Shown: positions 37,143-45,724, numbered from the stretch's first letter. The stretch is DNA of 64,000 bases from Amycolatopsis thermalba (GCF_003385215.1 NZ_PQHW01000004.1:1-64000); one strand, 5' to 3'. Numbers and translations are program-made. The notes: generated by a model not told the origin, from the letters alone.

Positions 37143-37586
37143 GTGCGGTGGGCCGATTCCCTGGCAGATCGATCCGCGCGGCGGTGGCTGCGCGGAATCG
37201 CCGGGCGGCTCGACTCCGGCTGGCGGGCGCTGGCCGGAGACCCTTCGTTGTGGCGGACGTTCGACCGCCACCTGGCCGCGGTCGACGACGCGGTGCGCTG
37301 CGAGGCGGACATGGTCTCCCGCCAGGAGCCGGTGTCGCGGCTCGTCCTGCTGGCCGGTCACGCCCACGACGTGTGGACCGAGGCCGAGGAGCTGGACTGG
37401 CGCCCACCGGCGGCCCCCGGCGGCTGGACCGAGCGGGAGTGGACGGGGTTGCGCCTGCTCGCCTGTCTCCGCCTGGCGGCCGACGAGCCACGCGGCCCGA
37501 AGCTGCCCGCCGACGCGGAGTTCGCCCGCACCCGGCCGGTCGAAACCGGTGAACAAGTGAACAATCGGCGCGAATACTTTCGCTGA
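37143..37586 (+). CDS. Hypothetical protein, possibly DUF6401-like
   Basis: 147 residues. The N-terminal ADSLADRSARRWLRGIAGRL and the downstream helical, acidic DRHLAAVDDAVRCEADM recall small actinobacterial proteins annotated as DUF6401, but this is recall and not a search. The start GTG 37143 lies 28 bases after tex, with only a weak ribosome-binding site. The C-terminal part (about 130-147) has less GC-rich codons. No function is known. Confidence 0.5.
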   Translation: MRWADSLADRSARRWLRGIAGRLDSGWRALAGDPSLWRTFDRHLAAVDDAVRCEADMVSRQEPVSRLVLLAGHAHDVWTEAEELDWRPPAAPGGWTEREWTGLRLLACLRLAADEPRGPKLPADAEFARTRPVETGEQVNNRREYFR

Positions 37587-37672
37587 ATTTCGGGCGAAAG
37601 CCGCCGAACGGTACTGGTGAATCGTTGACGGGTTTGCCTACGATCGGATTTCCTTTTTTCCGGTCGGGGGCG

Positions 37673-40501
37673 ATGCCGTTGGTGTTCTTCCGCATCCTGG
37701 GGCCGCTCGAAGTGGCGGTGGGGGCTCGTCCCGCGCCGCTCGGCGGTCCGAAACCGCGCCTGCTGCTGGCCGCGCTCCTGCTCCAGCCCGGCGTCGTGGT
37801 GTCCGCCGACGCGCTGACCGACGTGCTGTGGCCGGGGCGCGCGCCGCGGTCGGCGGCCGCGAACCTGCGCACCTACGTGCACGGCCTGCGGCGGGTGCTG
37901 GGCGACCGGATCGAGGGCCGCGCGGGCGGTTACCTGCTGCACGCCGGGCCGGACGAGCTGGACGCGACGGTGGCCGAGCGGCTCGTGGCGCGGGCGCACG
38001 CCGAGCGGGCGCCCGCGCTGCTCGACCGGGCCGCGGCGCTGTGGCGCGGTGCGGTGCTGGAGGACCTGCCGCACCACCACACGTGGTCGTCGGCCGTCGC
38101 GCGGCTGAGCGAGCTGCGGTTGTCGGTGCAGGAGGAACGTCTGCGGTTCCACGTGGCGGCCGGGCGGCACGCGGACGCCATCGTCGAGCTGCGTGGCCTG
38201 CTGGCCGAGCAGCCGCTGCGCGAGGAGCTGTGGCGGCTGCTCGTCGTCGCGCTCGGTGCGAGCGGGCGGCAGGGCGAGGCGCTGGCCGCCTACGCCGAGG
38301 CCGAGCGCGTGCTGCGGGCGGTGCTGGCCACCGAGCCGGGTCTGGGGTTGCGGCAGGCGGTGGCCGGCTTGGACGCTCCGGTGCCGGTGTGCCAGCTGCC
38401 GCTGGACCTGCCCGACTTCACCGGCCGGGAGAGCCGGCTCGCGGAACTGACCGGCCTGCTCGACGGCGAGCGTCCGGCGGTCGTGGTGTTGTCCGGCCCG
38501 CCCGGCGCGGGGAAGTCGGCGCTGGCCGTGCACGCCGCCCACGCCGCGCGCGGCCGTTACCCGGACGGCCAGCTGTACGTGGACCTGCGTGGCACGTCCG
38601 AGTCGCCGCGGCGGCCGCTGGACGTGCTGGCCGAGCTGCTGCACGCGCTCGGCGTGCCCGACACCGGAATTCCGCGCGGGCTCGGCGAACGGTCGGCGCT
38701 GCTGCGGTCGCGGCTGGCCGGGCGTCGGGTGTGCGTGGTGCTCGACGACGCGGGCAGCGCCGGGCAGGTGCGGCCGCTGCTGCCCGGCGCGGGTGCGTGC
38801 GCGGTGCTGGTGACCAGCCGGGGGCGGCTGCCCGATCTGACCGTCGCGCGGCACGTCGACGTCGGGGTGCTGACCGGCGCGGAGGCCACGGAGCTGCTGG
38901 CCCGGATCGCCGGGGCCGGCCGGGTGGCGGCCGAACCCGAGGCGGCGGCCGCGATCGTCGAGGCGTGCGGACGGCTGCCGCTGGCGATTCGCATTGCCGG
39001 GGCACGGCTTTCGCACCGGCGCGAGTGGACACTTCGCACGCTCGCCGTCCGGTTGGCCGACGAGCGGCGGCGCCTGGACGAGCTGCGCGTCGGCGATCTC
39101 GCGGTGCGGGCGAGCCTCGCGTTGAGCTACGACCAGCTGCCGGGCAGCTGCGCGCGGGCGTTCCGGGCGCTCGGCGCGTTCGGGCCGTTCCCCGGCTGGG
39201 TGGTCGGGGCGCTGCTCGGCCGGGAGCACGCGGACGACGTGCTGGAGGTGTTGGTCGACGCGCACCTGGTGGACCTGGTGGGCGAGCCGCCCCGGTACCG
39301 GCTGCACGACCTGGTGCGCTGCTACGCGCGGGAACTCGGTGAGCCGGACTCCGATGCCGTCCGCCGCGTCGTCGAGGGGTACCTCTCGCTCGCCACCGAG
39401 GCGGCGGAACGGATGCCGGTGCGCTTCTTCGGCGCCGCACCGGAGCCGAGGCCGGCGGACCTGTGGTGTCCGGGCCGGGTCGAGGATCCGGTGGCGTGGT
39501 TCGCGGGCGAGCGACCGGTCCCCCTCGTCGAGCTGGCGGTGGACCACGGCTTCGACGCGCTGGCGTGGCGGCTGGCCACGGCGTTCACCCCGTACTTCGA
39601 CCTGCGCGGGCACCACGAGGACTGGCGCCGCACGCACGAGCTGGCGCTGGGCGCGGCCGAGCGCGCGGGCGATCCACGTGGGCGGGCGGTGGTGCTGCGC
39701 AACCTCGGGCAGCTGGAGGTCTACCAGGACGACTACACCGCCGCGCGTGCGGCGTTCGAGCGGTCGCTGGCGTTGTTCCGGGGCATCGGCGACGACCAGG
39801 GCGCGGCGGTCGCGCTGGCCGGGCTGAGCACGATCCGGCGCGTCTCGGGCAAGCACGAGATGGCGCTGCGGCACTGCCACGACGCGCTGGAGTTGTTCAC
39901 CCGCAGCGGCGACCGGCACGGCGAGGCCGTGGTGCGGATCGCGATCGGGTCCGTGTGGCTGGCGCGCGGCTGTCACGCGACCGCCGAGCGCTGGTTCACC
40001 GACGCGCGTGAGGCGTGCGTCGAGATCGGCGACCGGCACCGCGAGGCGCACGCGCGGCACCGGATGGCGTTGCTGCACCAGCAGCGCGGCAACCTCGGGC
40101 GGGCCCGCGAGGAACTGGACCGGGCCATCGCGATCTTCGGCGAGCTGGGCGACGACCACTGCGTCGGCTACGCGCACCAGAGCCTCGGCGAGCTGTGCCT
40201 GCGCAGCGGCGACCTCGCGCACGCGAAGCTCCTGCTGGTGAACTCGCTGTCGGTGCACCGGCGCGACGGCGACCGGCGGTCGGAGGCCGAAGCCGGGCAG
40301 CTGCTGGGCGAGGTGCACGAACGGCTCGGGCAGGTCCGCGAGGCCCGCGGCCTGTTCCGGCGATCACTGGAGATCTGGTCGGAGCTGGGCGCCGAAGAAG
40401 CGGCGGCCGCGCTGCGGGAACGGTTGAGTCACCACCCATTGACCATGATCGCCGTCGGGTCCATCCTGGTGCCCTCCGAGAGAGCCGGGAGGGAGCCATG
40501 A
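37673..40501 (+). CDS. AfsR/SARP-family regulator with NB-ARC and TPR domains
   Basis: 942 residues from ATG 37673 (TTG 37625 would add 16). Domains in order: OmpR-like winged helix (FRILGPLEVAVG, then NLRTYVHGLRRVLGD), bacterial transcriptional activation domain (about 90-235), an NB-ARC ATPase with P-loop VLSGPPGAGKSALAVH (about 272) and CVVLDDAGSAGQVRPLLP, and C-terminal tetratricopeptide repeats from about 670. AfsR-type proteins activate secondary-metabolite clusters or morphological genes. No biosynthetic cluster is adjacent. It overlaps the next gene by 4 bases (ATGA). Confidence 0.93.
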   Translation: MPLVFFRILGPLEVAVGARPAPLGGPKPRLLLAALLLQPGVVVSADALTDVLWPGRAPRSAAANLRTYVHGLRRVLGDRIEGRAGGYLLHAGPDELDATVAERLVARAHAERAPALLDRAAALWRGAVLEDLPHHHTWSSAVARLSELRLSVQEERLRFHVAAGRHADAIVELRGLLAEQPLREELWRLLVVALGASGRQGEALAAYAEAERVLRAVLATEPGLGLRQAVAGLDAPVPVCQLPLDLPDFTGRESRLAELTGLLDGERPAVVVLSGPPGAGKSALAVHAAHAARGRYPDGQLYVDLRGTSESPRRPLDVLAELLHALGVPDTGIPRGLGERSALLRSRLAGRRVCVVLDDAGSAGQVRPLLPGAGACAVLVTSRGRLPDLTVARHVDVGVLTGAEATELLARIAGAGRVAAEPEAAAAIVEACGRLPLAIRIAGARLSHRREWTLRTLAVRLADERRRLDELRVGDLAVRASLALSYDQLPGSCARAFRALGAFGPFPGWVVGALLGREHADDVLEVLVDAHLVDLVGEPPRYRLHDLVRCYARELGEPDSDAVRRVVEGYLSLATEAAERMPVRFFGAAPEPRPADLWCPGRVEDPVAWFAGERPVPLVELAVDHGFDALAWRLATAFTPYFDLRGHHEDWRRTHELALGAAERAGDPRGRAVVLRNLGQLEVYQDDYTAARAAFERSLALFRGIGDDQGAAVALAGLSTIRRVSGKHEMALRHCHDALELFTRSGDRHGEAVVRIAIGSVWLARGCHATAERWFTDAREACVEIGDRHREAHARHRMALLHQQRGNLGRAREELDRAIAIFGELGDDHCVGYAHQSLGELCLRSGDLAHAKLLLVNSLSVHRRDGDRRSEAEAGQLLGEVHERLGQVREARGLFRRSLEIWSELGAEEAAAALRERLSHHPLTMIAVGSILVPSERAGREP

Positions 40502-41112
40502 GCACCTTCGTCGTGGTCGGCGGCAACGGACGGACCGGACGCCGGGTCGGGGAACGGCTCGCCGGTGGCGGTCACCGGGTGGTGGTGGCGAGCCGGAGTT
40601 CGGAGCCGCCGCTGGACCTGACGACGAAACCCGATCCGGCGATCTTCGCCGGCTCCGAGGGGGTCGTCATCGTGGCGGAACCGCCGAAGGAGCCGGACGC
40701 GGCGGAGGCGGCGATGCACGGGGGTGTCGCGGCGATCGCGGAGATCGCGGCGCGCGAGGACATCCCGGTGGTGCTGGTGTCCCAGATCTACCTCACGCGG
40801 CCGGCCGAGCACCCGGAGATGAGCGCCCGCATCGAAGCCCGCGCGCGGGGCGAGCAGGCGCTGCGCGAGAGCGGCGCGCAGTACACGATCATCCGGCCGA
40901 GCTGGCTGCACGACCTGCCGGCCGGCGGGGTGCGCATCGAGCAGGGCGACACCGGCGAGGGCCGGGTCAGCCGGGAGGCGGTGGCCGACGCCGTGGTCGC
41001 GGCGCTGTTCGACCCGGCGGCGTCGGGCAAGACGTTCGAGCTGCACGACGACGAGGACTCGCCCCGTCCGGACTGGCCGTCGGTGTTCGCCGCGCTGCAC
41101 CCCGATCAGTGA
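40498..41112 (+). CDS. NAD(P)-binding Rossmann-fold (NmrA/SDR-like) protein
   Basis: 204 residues. The N-terminal nucleotide-binding motif is VVVGGNGRTGRRVGERL. IIRPSWLHDLP and the absence of a full Tyr-x-x-x-Lys catalytic pair resemble atypical short-chain NAD(P)H-binding proteins used as sensors or quinone reductases. A strong gggaggg precedes the ATG. It is translationally coupled to the AfsR-like regulator and ends 7 bases inside the convergent Lrp gene. Confidence 0.85.
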   Translation: MSTFVVVGGNGRTGRRVGERLAGGGHRVVVASRSSEPPLDLTTKPDPAIFAGSEGVVIVAEPPKEPDAAEAAMHGGVAAIAEIAAREDIPVVLVSQIYLTRPAEHPEMSARIEARARGEQALRESGAQYTIIRPSWLHDLPAGGVRIEQGDTGEGRVSREAVADAVVAALFDPAASGKTFELHDDEDSPRPDWPSVFAALHPDQ

Positions 41113-41573
41113 CGCGCCTCCGGTAGCGGGTCCAGCACCTGCTTGCTGTGGTGCTGGTAGATGATCGACGTCCGGAAGGTGACCATCTCCCGGCGGCTGG
41201 TGAACCGTTCGAGCAGGAACGCGTGCAGGTGGTCGATGTCCTGCGCGGTGACGTGCACGAGGAAGTCGTCGCTGCCCGCGATCGTGAAGACCGAGATGAC
41301 CTCGGGCAGCTGCGCCAGCGAGCGTTCGAACGCGTCCACCACGTCACGCGTCAGCGGCCGGATCTGCGCCGCGACGATCGCCTGCACGCCGCGGTTGAGG
41401 GCGTTGTAGTCGATGTCGGCGTGGTAGCCGCGGATCACGCCGCGCTTGCGCAGCAGGCGGATCCGTTCCAGGCAGGTCGACGGTGCGATGCCGACCTTGC
41501 GGGCGATGTCCCGGTTCGACTGCCGCGCATCCTCCTGCAGAAGCCGCACGATCGCCGAATCAAGTTCGTCCAT
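41106..41573 (-). CDS. Lrp/AsnC-family transcriptional regulator
   Basis: 155 residues. N-terminal HTH (LDSAIVRLLQEDARQSNRDI, then RKVGIAPSTCLERIRLLRK) and C-terminal RAM ligand-binding domain (VFTIAGSDDFLVHV). Such regulators sense amino acids. It is divergent from the branched-chain amino acid dehydrogenase gene at 41653, its probable target, and a palindrome lies between them. Confidence 0.92.
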   Translation of the reverse strand: MDELDSAIVRLLQEDARQSNRDIARKVGIAPSTCLERIRLLRKRGVIRGYHADIDYNALNRGVQAIVAAQIRPLTRDVVDAFERSLAQLPEVISVFTIAGSDDFLVHVTAQDIDHLHAFLLERFTSRREMVTFRTSIIYQHHSKQVLDPLPEARH

Positions 41574-41594
41574 GTTCGCAGCTCCGATGTTCGT

Positions 41595-41611
41595 GCCGAA
41601 TATCGTTCGGC
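41595..41611. promoter_or_regulatory. Palindrome in the Lrp/dehydrogenase divergent promoter
   Basis: gccgaa (41595-41600) and ttcggc (41606-41611) flank tatcg. It lies 22 bases before the Lrp start and 42 bases before the dehydrogenase start, a fitting place for an Lrp-type operator. The arms are short. Confidence 0.45.
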
Positions 41612-41652
41612 GGCGACGCTTCGTCGTTGTGCATCAGCCTAGCTTTCCCGGC

Positions 41653-42665
41653 ATGGAGCATGAAGAGGTGAAGGTCCGCCGCGGTCCCCGCTCGCGGCTG
41701 CCGATCGTCGTCGCGATCCACTCCCGCGCCCTCGGCCCCGCGGCCGGCGGCATCCGGCTGCGCCGCTACCCGGACTGGCGGGACGGCCTGGCCGACGCGC
41801 TGCGCCTGTCCGAGGCGATGACCGCCAAGAACGCGGCCGCCGGGCTGGACTTCGGCGGTGGGAAGAGCGTGATCACGCTGGGGCCCGGTGTGGAGCTGAC
41901 GCCGTCGCTGCGGGAGGCGGCGCTGCTCGACGTGGGCGAGCTGATCGAGTCGTTCGGGGGAACGTACTTCGGTGGTCCGGACGTCGGGACGGGGCCGGAC
42001 GACATGGTGGTGGTGCGGCGCTCGACGTCGCGGGTGTTCTGCCTGCCCGTGGAGCACGGTGGGACGGCTCGTCGAGCATCCCGACGGCGCTGGGGGTGTT
42101 CGCCGCGGTGCGGGCGGGGGCGCGGCACGTGTTCGGGAGTCCGGAGCTGAGCGGTCGCACGGTGGTGATCAGCGGGCTGGGCTCGGTGGGGGAGCTGGTG
42201 GCGCGGCACGTGGCAGCGGCGGGGGCGCGCGTGGTGGTGTCCGATGTGGACCCCGCGAAGCGCGATTCGGCGTACGAGTGGGTGGATCCGGAGAAGGCGC
42301 TGCGGACGCCGGCGGACATCCTGGTGCCGGCCGCGGTGGGTGGTGTGCTGTCGCCGGAGCTGGTGCCCGAGCTGGCGGCGCCGCTGATCGTCGGGCCGGC
42401 GAACAACCAGCTCACGGCGGATCCGGTGGCGGACGAGCTGGCCGCGCGGGGGATCGTGTGGGTGCCGGACTTCATCGCCAGCGCGGGCGGCGCGGTCTAC
42501 ACGCTGCTGCGCGAGGTGGAAGGACTGGACGAGGCGGCGGCGAACGCCCGAGTGGAGTCGATCGGCGCGACGGTGTCCGCGGTGCTGGACACCGCGCGGG
42601 ACAAGAGAACGACACCATTGCGGGAAGCCCGCCAACGGGTCGAGACCCGGTTGACGGGGCGATGA
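41653..42665 (+). pseudogene. vdh: Valine/leucine dehydrogenase gene with a one-base frameshift
   Basis: Two overlapping frames together give a Glu/Leu/Phe/Val dehydrogenase. The first half (from ATG 41653) has AIHSRALGPAAGGIRLRRY and the catalytic Lys region MTAKNAAAGLDFGGGKSV. The second has the Rossmann motif VISGLGSVGELVARHVA and VGPANNQLT. They join at 42061-42068, where adding one G in the gg at 42066-42067 restores GGTGSSSIPTALGVFAAVRAG, the expected family sequence. The protein would deaminate branched-chain amino acids with NAD. Everything else looks intact, so either a recent inactivating deletion or a sequencing error is possible. It diverges from an Lrp regulator. Confidence 0.88.
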
Positions 42666-42719
42666 GGGGTGGCTGGCGCAGCTTCCCAGTGCCCACCCGC
42701 CCAACGTCACCTTCAACGG

Positions 42720-43091
42720 TCAGCGCAACTTCTGGTCGTAAGCCTCACGGGCGTCCAGCATTTCCTCCCAGTGCTCACCCGCCCAGGCACACACCACCTT
42801 CATCGGTTCCAGCATGCTGCGCCCCAGTGGCGTGAGCTCGTACTCGACGCGGGGTGGCGTGCCGGGCTGGCTGGTGCGGCGGACGAGGCCGTGGCGTTCG
42901 AGCCCGCGCAGCGACTTGGTGAGGGCCTTGGGCGTGACGCGGCGCAGCGGCACGCGGAGTTCCGAGAAGCGCCGGGGGCCGTCCTCGAGGCAGGCGATCA
43001 CCAGTGGCACCCACTTGTCGCCGAAGCGGATCGGCGCCAGGTCCGAGGGGCAGAGTTCGTCGAACATGTCCGGCGGCAGGGGTTCGCGCAT
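42720..43091 (-). CDS. HxlR-family transcriptional regulator
   Basis: 123 residues, the single winged-helix HxlR domain: FDELCPSDLAPIRFGDKWVP, then DGPRRFSELRVPLRRVTPKA and GLVRRTSQPGTPPRVEYELT. The Cys near the N-terminus is the residue often used for redox or electrophile sensing. It diverges from an NAD(P)-binding oxidoreductase gene (43148), a standard arrangement for HxlR/QorR/YodB-type control. Confidence 0.93.
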   Translation of the reverse strand: MREPLPPDMFDELCPSDLAPIRFGDKWVPLVIACLEDGPRRFSELRVPLRRVTPKALTKSLRGLERHGLVRRTSQPGTPPRVEYELTPLGRSMLEPMKVVCAWAGEHWEEMLDAREAYDQKLR

Positions 43092-43147
43092 GCTGCCACG
43101 GTAGCCGGTATCCGGGTGGAAACCGGGGTGCTGGCTACGGTCGCGGT
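43092..43147. promoter_or_regulatory. HxlR/oxidoreductase divergent promoter region
   Basis: The 56-base gap contains gtagcc (43101-43106) facing ggctac (43133-43138) and, inside, ccgggtggaaaccgg. These imperfect dyads are candidates for HxlR binding. No clear -35/-10 pair is evident. Confidence 0.4.
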
Positions 43148-43768
43148 ATGAGCAGAATCGTGGTTTTCGGCGCCGGCGGGCGCGCGGGACGGCAGGTGGT
43201 CGCGGAGGCCGCGCGGCGCGGTCACGAGGTGACGGCGGTGGTCCGTGACCCCGGGAAGCACCAGGCGCCGGAGGGAGTCGACCTGGTGGCTGGTGACGTG
43301 ACCGATGTGTCCTCGGTGGCGGCGCTGGTGAAGGACCAGGACGCGGTGATCTCGACGGCCGCGGTGTACGGGGAGGGCACCGATCCGCACGGTTTCTTCA
43401 CGTCCTCGGCCCGCGCGCTGGTCGAGTCGGGGCCGGCGCGCCTGATCGTCGTCGGCCTGTCCGTCCTGGCGCCCGATGCGACGGGCCAGCGGCCGGTGGA
43501 CGCCCCCGGTTCCCCACCCGAGTTCCGCCCGTTCTGCGAAGCACACGCGGCGGGGCTGGAGGTACTGCGCGAAAGCCCCGTGGACTGGCTGTACGTGAGC
43601 CCGGCGGGCGATTTCGATCACGAGGGCCCCCGCACGGGCGGCTACCGGGTGGCAGCGGCCGCCGACCTCGCCGACCGTGTCTCGTATGCGGACTTCGCCA
43701 TAGCCCTGACCGACGAGGCAACGAAGCCGGCGCACCGACGGCAACACCTGCTGGTGACCACCAGCTGA
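43148..43768 (+). CDS. NAD(P)H-binding oxidoreductase (NmrA/SDR-like)
   Basis: 206 residues. N-terminal Rossmann motif VVFGAGGRAGRQVVAEAARR, then VTAVVRDPGKH and the VDWLYVSPAGDF region found in the YwnB/NAD(P)-binding family that often pairs with HxlR regulators. It is probably a quinone or electrophile-stress reductase controlled by the divergent regulator. No transmembrane or signal sequence. Confidence 0.88.
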   Translation: MSRIVVFGAGGRAGRQVVAEAARRGHEVTAVVRDPGKHQAPEGVDLVAGDVTDVSSVAALVKDQDAVISTAAVYGEGTDPHGFFTSSARALVESGPARLIVVGLSVLAPDATGQRPVDAPGSPPEFRPFCEAHAAGLEVLRESPVDWLYVSPAGDFDHEGPRTGGYRVAAAADLADRVSYADFAIALTDEATKPAHRRQHLLVTTS

Positions 43769-43980
43769 CCGAACCCGTCCGCCGGGTGGCGCTGACCCGG
43801 ATCGTCGTCGGGTGTCCCTGACCGGATCACCGGGCCAGGCACACCCGGCGGCGCGGTCTCTCTCCGGCCATCGGCCGGGCCACGACCACCCGAGGGCGAG
43901 GTCACCCGCACCACCACCGGCCGACGGCGAGGTCACTCCCGCCCACGCCGCGTCCGGCCAGCACCACCGGATCGACGTTC

Positions 43981-44208
43981 TCACTCCCACCACCGGCCAG
44001 CACCACCGGAGGGCGAAGTCACTCCCACCACCGGCCAGCACCACCGGAGGGCGAAGTCACTCCCACCACCGGCCAGCACCACCGGAGGGCGAAGTCACTC
44101 CCACCACCGGCCAGCACCACCGGAGGGCGAAGTCACTCCCACCACCGGCCAGCACCACCGGAGGGCGAAGTCACCTCCACCACCGGCCCGGCCACCACCA
44201 GATCGACG
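43981..44208. repeat. 38-bp tandem repeat array, about six units
   Basis: Units beginning tcactcccaccaccggccag start at 43981, 44019, 44057, 44095 and 44133, with a diverged unit at 44171. The inner copies are identical. Thirty-eight is not a multiple of three, so the array is not protein-coding. Variants of the motif occur on both sides (for example near 43956 and 44232). Confidence 0.93.
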
Positions 44209-44348
44209 AGATCCCCACCCACGCGACCTGCGGCCAGCACCACCGGATCGACTGGGTTACTCGCCCACGACACCCGCCCCGTCACCCCCACTCGACCGGC
44301 GCGCCAAACCGGCAGCACCCACCGCCAGCGATACCCCGCCCGGCACCA

Positions 44349-44447
44349 CCCTCGCGGCCCTCCACAACTCGTCCCAGCGAAACCCCGCGCGGCGCCACCC
44401 TCGCGGCCCTCCACAACTCGTCCCAGCGAAACCCCGCGCGGCACCAC
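44349..44447. repeat. 49-bp tandem duplication
   Basis: ctcgcggccctccacaactc and the following 29 bases occur twice, starting at 44351 and 44400, nearly identical. It has no recognised function. Confidence 0.85.
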
Positions 44448-44579
44448 CCGCCGGCCAGCATCTCCCGGCCGCCGACACCTCCCCGCGCGGCACCAACGGA
44501 GACATCTGCCGGTCAGCCGCGCTTGATCGCCCAGACCACGGCACATCTACCGATCGATGTGTTTGCTGCTCATCGCCTC

Positions 44580-44610
44580 TTGACCTCAAGTAATGTAGAG
44601 GTTTCATCCT
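44580..44610 (+). promoter_or_regulatory. Candidate promoter with dyad before the FMN reductase
   Basis: ttgacc (44580-44585) is a good -35. The following bases contain acctc (44583-44587) facing gaggt (44598-44602). If catcct (44605-44610) is the -10, the spacer is 19 bases, the geometry of MerR-type activated promoters. The start codon is then close to the transcript start. Confidence 0.4.
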
Positions 44611-44617
44611 AGGGCGC

Positions 44618-45184
44618 ATGGAACCTCTTGATGTTGCGGTGATCATCGGAAGCACCCGGGACGGCCGGTTCGGCCCGGTGGTGGCGAAGTGGTTCGCCGA
44701 GCAGGCGGCCGCCCATGGCGAGTTCCGGGTCGACGTGATCGACCTGGCCGACGCCAACCTCCCGGCCGCTCTGTCCGGCCGGCCGACCCCCGAGGTGGCG
44801 GCGGTGAGCGAGCGCCTGGAGAAGGCGGATGCGTTCGTCGTGGTGACTCCGGAGTACAACCACAGCTACCCGGCATCGTTGAAGACGATGCTGGATTGGC
44901 ACGGCACGCAGTGGCAGGCGAAGCCGGTGGCGTTCGTGTCGTACGGCGGGTTGTCCGGCGGCTTGCGCGCGGTGGAGCACCTGCGCCCGGTCTTCGCCGA
45001 ACTGCACGCGGTGACCATCCGGGAGACCGTGAGCTTCCACGGCGCCTGGAGCCAGTTCGACGACCGGGGTGAGCTGGTGAACCCCGAAGGCCCGACGGCA
45101 GCGGCCAAGGCGCTGCTCGACCAGCTGGCATGGTGGTCCCACACTCTCCGAGACGCCCGACGCACACGCCCCTACGCGAGCTGA
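44618..45184 (+). CDS. NADPH-dependent FMN reductase (flavodoxin-like fold)
   Basis: 188 residues. The FMN phosphate-binding IIGSTRDGRFGPVVAKW begins at about residue 9, and the flavin-ring segment is VVTPEYNHSYPASLKTMLDW (about 75-94), followed by SYGGLSGGLRAVEHL. This matches the NADPH-dependent FMN/quinone/azo-reductase family. It stands between two repeat-filled spacers and ends in a strong hairpin. An electron-donor or quinone-detoxifying role is likely. Confidence 0.93.
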   Translation: MEPLDVAVIIGSTRDGRFGPVVAKWFAEQAAAHGEFRVDVIDLADANLPAALSGRPTPEVAAVSERLEKADAFVVVTPEYNHSYPASLKTMLDWHGTQWQAKPVAFVSYGGLSGGLRAVEHLRPVFAELHAVTIRETVSFHGAWSQFDDRGELVNPEGPTAAAKALLDQLAWWSHTLRDARRTRPYAS

Positions 45185-45198
45185 GCCCCAGCGAAGCC

Positions 45199-45233
45199 GT
45201 CGACGGGGACGACTGGGGGTCGTCCCCGTCGAC
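45199..45233 (+). terminator. Perfect 15-bp hairpin after the FMN reductase
   Basis: gtcgacggggacgac (45199-45213) pairs perfectly with gtcgtccccgtcgac (45219-45233) around tgggg. It starts 14 bases after the stop codon. No U-tract follows, as in many actinomycete terminators. Confidence 0.8.
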
Positions 45234-45724
45234 GCTCGCGCGAACCGTCGCAAGTGGACCGCCGCCACGCCCCGGTTTCACACACCCACCTGAAGGGTTC
45301 GGTTCAAGCACCGCCCCAGATCGGCCCACCGTCAGCCCAGCCGGAACCACCCACGATCAACGCCAGCCCGAATCACCCAGGCGCCATCACCACGAGCCCG
45401 ACACCAGCGCCCACTCGGATCAACCCGCCTCAGCCCAGTCCCGGCCATGCCCCCGGCCACACCCAGGACCACCAGCCCGACGCCAACACCGATCACCCCG
45501 CCTCAGCCCAATCCCGGCCATGCCCCCCGGCCACACCCAGGACCACCAGCCCGACGCCAACACCGATCAACCCGCCTCAGCCCAATCCGGGCCATCCCCA
45601 CCAGCGCACTCGCGATCACCAGCCCGGTACCGGCGCCCCCACCGATCAACCCGCCACAGCCCAGCCGGGGCCATGCTCCCGCTGTCAGCGCCAGCCGCGT
45701 CCCCGGCATCGGCCCCGACCCGGA
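45234..45724. repeat. Gene-free spacer with 73-79-bp tandem repeats
   Basis: Units marked by gatcaacccgcctcagccca recur at 45418, 45491, 45565 and 45644 (spacing 73, 74, 79). Between them, gccacacccaggaccaccag and the neighbouring bases are duplicated. The translations are Pro/Thr/His-rich, and the unit length excludes a coding origin. No gene is supported in the 491 bases. Confidence 0.8.

Larger units (their letters stand above)
43769..44579. other. Gene-free spacer with GC-rich tandem repeats
   Basis: No convincing gene lies in these 811 bases. Open frames exist but have His/Pro/Arg-rich low-complexity translations and are built on repeats whose length is not a multiple of three. The spacer holds the 38-bp array (43981-44208), a 49-bp duplication (44349-44447) and dispersed copies of the motif ggccagcaccaccgga. 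Confidence 0.75.

Noticed and set aside
43981-44208. CRISPR array
   Set aside because: Units are contiguous 38-bp tandem copies without unique spacers, and no cas gene is in the window.
43812-44612. Open frame of 266 codons in the 38-bp repeat spacer
   Set aside because: The repeat length is not a multiple of three and the product is low-complexity His/Pro/Arg; no ribosome-binding site.
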